DNA from: Gammaproteobacteria bacterium | GTDB taxonomy: Bacteria > Pseudomonadota > Gammaproteobacteria > Xanthomonadales > Xanthomonadaceae | Length of the DNA: 7,168 nt | Reading direction: 5' to 3' | NCBI GenBank assembly: GCA_012510865.1 | Contig: JAAZHF010000031.1 | Span: 1 to 7,168 of the forward strand | Part shown: positions 5,762-7,168 of the stretch, piece after piece | How the letters are laid out: every line of letters begins with the position of its first letter | Numbering within the stretch: position 1 is the first letter of the stretch | Notes under the pieces: generated by a model | The model's database searches: none | What the model saw: the letters and a program-made list of their open reading frames with translations, nothing else | Told to the model about the DNA's origin: nothing | Position numbers and translations under genes: made by a program

Positions 5762-6327
5762 CCGCCGACGTCCCCGACGGCCTGAATGCGCAGCTGGAAG
5801 CGGACCTTGCGGCCGATGGCGAAGGTCCACCGCGTCATGCCGTAGTCGCCGCGGTCGATGATCCCGGCCGCGAGCACCGGGCAGTCCAGCGCCGGGCGGT
5901 CGCAGGCCGAAGGCAGCACCGTGAAGGCCTCGTGCCGCTGGATGTCGCGGATCTCCAGCACCCCGGGCAACGCGCCGCCCTCGACCAGCAGCGCGGGGTC
6001 GAAGGGATCGGAGACGAAGGTGATCCACGGATGGCGCTCGGCCTCGAAGAAGCCGCGCCCGCGCGTGAGGTGGGTGTGCCGCAGGTTGCCGAGGATTTCC
6101 ACGTCGGCGGCCGAGAGCGCCAGGCGCACCTGCTGGCGGCCGTCGGCGAGCCGGGTCAGGCGGCCGTTGAAGACCGGGAAGCGGCCGTCGACGACCTCGC
6201 GCCAGCGGGTGACCAGGCTGAAGCCGATCTCGGAGCGCGCCGCATCGATCTCGGCCGCCCGGACGGGCATCGCTGCCCACAGGGCGGCGCCGAGCGCGAT
6301 CCATGCCGTGAATCGTGCACGGCTCAC
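5758..6327 (-). CDS. Secreted YceI-family (polyisoprenoid-binding-like) protein
   Basis: The protein has 189 residues, typical of YceI. An N-terminal signal peptide (1-24, ending PVRA before AEID) predicts export to the periplasm. The mature part matches the family order: EIDAARSEIGFSL (26-38), DGRFPVFNG (47-55), an alternating beta segment to about 78, LRHTHL and GFFEAERHPWITFVS (82-106), then a C-terminal strand region including DYGMTRWTFAIG (161-172). YceI proteins form an extended lipocalin-like barrel that binds isoprenoid chains or other amphiphiles. The ligand here is unknown. Cys142 and Cys149 could form a disulfide in the periplasm. The start is GTG at 6327-6325, overlapping the SixA stop as GTGA, and the PLD gene begins within its own stop codon in the same way. 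This suggests tightly coupled translation of the three proteins and a shared envelope-lipid role with the PLD lipoprotein. No strong Shine-Dalgarno is seen before the GTG. Confidence 0.88.
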   Translation of the reverse strand: MSRARFTAWIALGAALWAAMPVRAAEIDAARSEIGFSLVTRWREVVDGRFPVFNGRLTRLADGRQQVRLALSAADVEILGNLRHTHLTRGRGFFEAERHPWITFVSDPFDPALLVEGGALPGVLEIRDIQRHEAFTVLPSACDRPALDCPVLAAGIIDRGDYGMTRWTFAIGRKVRFQLRIQAVGDVGG

Positions 6328-6812
6328 GGCCACCAGAAATCGACGAGCCGGGCCGCGCCGGGCTCGAGCTCGGCGCCCGCGGGCAGCCGCAGCACGGCGA
6401 CCGCGCCCGGGGGCATGCCCCGGTAGTCGCCCGACTGGCCGCTGTGCAGCAGCGCCGCCAGCCGCTCGAGCCCGGGGTTGTGCCCGACCAGCATCAGCCG
6501 CCCGACGTCCCGGTGCTGGTCGGCGAGCGTCGCCAGGGTGCCGGCGGTGGCGTCGTAGATCGCCTCCTCCAGCCGCTGGTCGACGTAGCCGATCACGCCC
6601 AGCACCGCCTCCAGCGTTTCGCGCGTGCGCCGCGCCGGCGAGCACAGCACCTGGTCGGGGAGCAGCCCCTGCGCGAGCAGCCAGCGCCCGGCGGCCTCGG
6701 CCTCGGCCTGGCCTTCCGGCGACAGCGGCCGGTCGAGGTCGGCCTGCCCCGGCCCCGCGGGCCCGGCATGCGCGTGGCGCAGCAGCAGGATGTCCCTCGT
6801 GTCGTTCGCCAT
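6324..6812 (-). CDS. sixA: SixA-type histidine phosphatase
   Basis: This 162-residue protein belongs to the histidine phosphatase superfamily, in the small SixA branch that removes phosphate from phosphohistidine. The N-terminal motif is LLLRHAHA (9-16), with Arg12 and the phospho-accepting His13; Ala replaces the Gly of the classic RHG. DRPLSPEGQAEA (27-38) is the conserved RPLT/S-x-G segment, and SPARRTRETLE (58-68) carries the second phosphate-binding arginine. Glu82/Glu83 region precedes the likely proton donor, and VGHNPGLE (109-116) gives the second catalytic His111. All catalytic positions are therefore present. No signal peptide is seen, so it acts in the cytoplasm; E. coli SixA acts on phosphohistidine in phosphotransfer proteins. 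The ATG start (6812-6810) has GGAG 9 bases upstream. It follows the ParA-like gene by 32 bases and overlaps the YceI gene by 4. A broader phosphatase specificity cannot be excluded. Confidence 0.9.
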   Translation of the reverse strand: MANDTRDILLLRHAHAGPAGPGQADLDRPLSPEGQAEAEAAGRWLLAQGLLPDQVLCSPARRTRETLEAVLGVIGYVDQRLEEAIYDATAGTLATLADQHRDVGRLMLVGHNPGLERLAALLHSGQSGDYRGMPPGAVAVLRLPAGAELEPGAARLVDFWWP

Positions 6813-6829
6813 CGTCCAGTACTCCAGGT

Positions 6830-6843
6830 CCGCCCAGGGGCGG
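6830..6843 (-). repeat. Short inverted repeat after the ParA-like gene
   Basis: CCGCCC (6830-6835) and GGGCGG (6838-6843) are perfect complements around AG, one base after the stop of the ParA-like gene and 4 bases before the GGAG of sixA. A hairpin here could attenuate transcription or influence coupling into sixA, but it lacks a T-run and could be chance in this base composition. Confidence 0.25.
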
Positions 6844-6844
6844 T

Positions 6845-7168
6845 TCAGGGCTTGCGCAGCCACTTCAGCAGCGGAGCCCAGTCGGCCTGATGATCGCGGA
6901 CCTGGGCCGAACGGTAGTCGAACAGGCTCCGCCCCAGCCCGACCAGGACCACGTAGGCCTGGCTGTCGCGCAGCGAGGCGACCACCGGGTAGGGCCACTG
7001 CGCCAGCAGGTCCAGCGTCGCCTGCGAGGCATTGGTCCAGGGCTTCATGCGGTTGCCGGCAAGGCCCACGCGCAGGTCGCCGCGGCGCACCCGCTCGTGC
7101 TTCGCCAGGGTGTTGAGGAAGGGCACGGTGGCATCGAGGTCGAGCGCCGAGGGAAGCACCGGCACCAC
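6845..7168 (-). CDS. ParA/CobQ-like ATPase, C-terminal part (5' end beyond the right edge)
   Basis: The 107 visible residues end at TGA (6847-6845); the frame is open to the right edge, so the GTG at the edge is not a real start. The fragment resembles the C-terminal half of ParA/MinD-superfamily ATPases. VPVLPSALDLDAT (visible residues 2-14) matches the hydrophobic strand and Pro-Ser segment after Walker B. VGLAGNRMKPWT (34-45) matches the adenine-contacting strand with Asn-Arg. ASLRDSQAYVVLVGLGRSLFD (64-84, motif residues Leu66, Arg67, Asp68, Gly77 and Gly79) fits the target-strand and switch end of the family, and DWAPLLKWL closes the protein. The Walker A and B motifs lie outside the window, so ATPase activity cannot be confirmed. 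It is the most upstream visible member of the cluster leading into sixA, which suggests an orphan ParA-like positioning or regulatory ATPase rather than plasmid partitioning, since no parB partner is visible. Confidence 0.8.
   Translation of the reverse strand: MVPVLPSALDLDATVPFLNTLAKHERVRRGDLRVGLAGNRMKPWTNASQATLDLLAQWPYPVVASLRDSQAYVVLVGLGRSLFDYRSAQVRDHQADWAPLLKWLRKP

Noticed and set aside
3119..5785. Plus-strand open frame of 888 codons opposite the PLD and thioesterase genes
   Set aside because: Its product is dominated by Arg, Ala, Gln, His and Gly without any domain. It is the antisense mirror of well-supported minus-strand genes and crosses the intergenic gap, as expected when GC-rich codons remove stops from other frames.
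3851..6304. Possible larger PLD protein of 817 codons including the YceI region
   Set aside because: Upstream of 5761 this frame is a shadow of YceI. The GTG at 5761 gives a lipoprotein signal with Cys at residue 19, which would be internal and meaningless in the longer protein.
1..7168. CRISPR arrays, tRNA or rRNA genes, insertion sequences and attachment sites
   Set aside because: No regularly spaced repeats, cloverleaf-like segments, transposase motifs or terminal inverted repeats were seen. Coding density and composition are even throughout, giving no sign of recent transfer.

Overview
The window is very GC-rich with strong G/C preference at third codon positions. All nine genes lie on the minus strand. 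Protein content and the neighbourhood suggest a gammaproteobacterium of the Xanthomonadaceae/Lysobacteraceae (Lysobacter- or Luteimonas-like). That placement is inference from family resemblance, not from a search. I see no RNA genes, CRISPR arrays, insertion sequences or other mobile elements. No gap without a gene exceeds 138 bases.

Layout in the direction of transcription (right to left). (1) An upstream cluster: the C-terminal part of a ParA/CobQ-like ATPase (cut by the right edge), a SixA-type histidine phosphatase, a secreted YceI-family protein, and a lipoprotein of the phospholipase D/cardiolipin synthase superfamily. Both the SixA/YceI and YceI/PLD junctions are GTGA overlaps. (2) A 138-base gap (3713-3850) holding a short direct repeat and a large imperfect inverted repeat, followed by a 62-codon gene for an Arg/Ser/Tyr-rich small protein with a good ribosome binding site. 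(3) A downstream cluster: a YdiI/MenI-type hotdog thioesterase with a plausible sigma70 promoter overlapped by a perfect inverted repeat, a PlsC-type acyltransferase, a YheT-type alpha/beta hydrolase (again joined by a GTGA overlap), and a long TPR protein that runs off the left edge and may have its own promoter.

The common theme is lipids and the cell envelope. The PLD lipoprotein can act on or build phospholipids in the periplasm. YceI proteins bind isoprenoid lipids. The acyltransferase, thioesterase and hydrolase handle acyl-CoA, lysophospholipid and ester substrates. A shared pathway is inference from adjacency. No clearly new system is visible. The least explained items are the small Arg/Tyr protein with its structured leader, and the low-complexity insertion and paired cysteines of the exported PLD protein.
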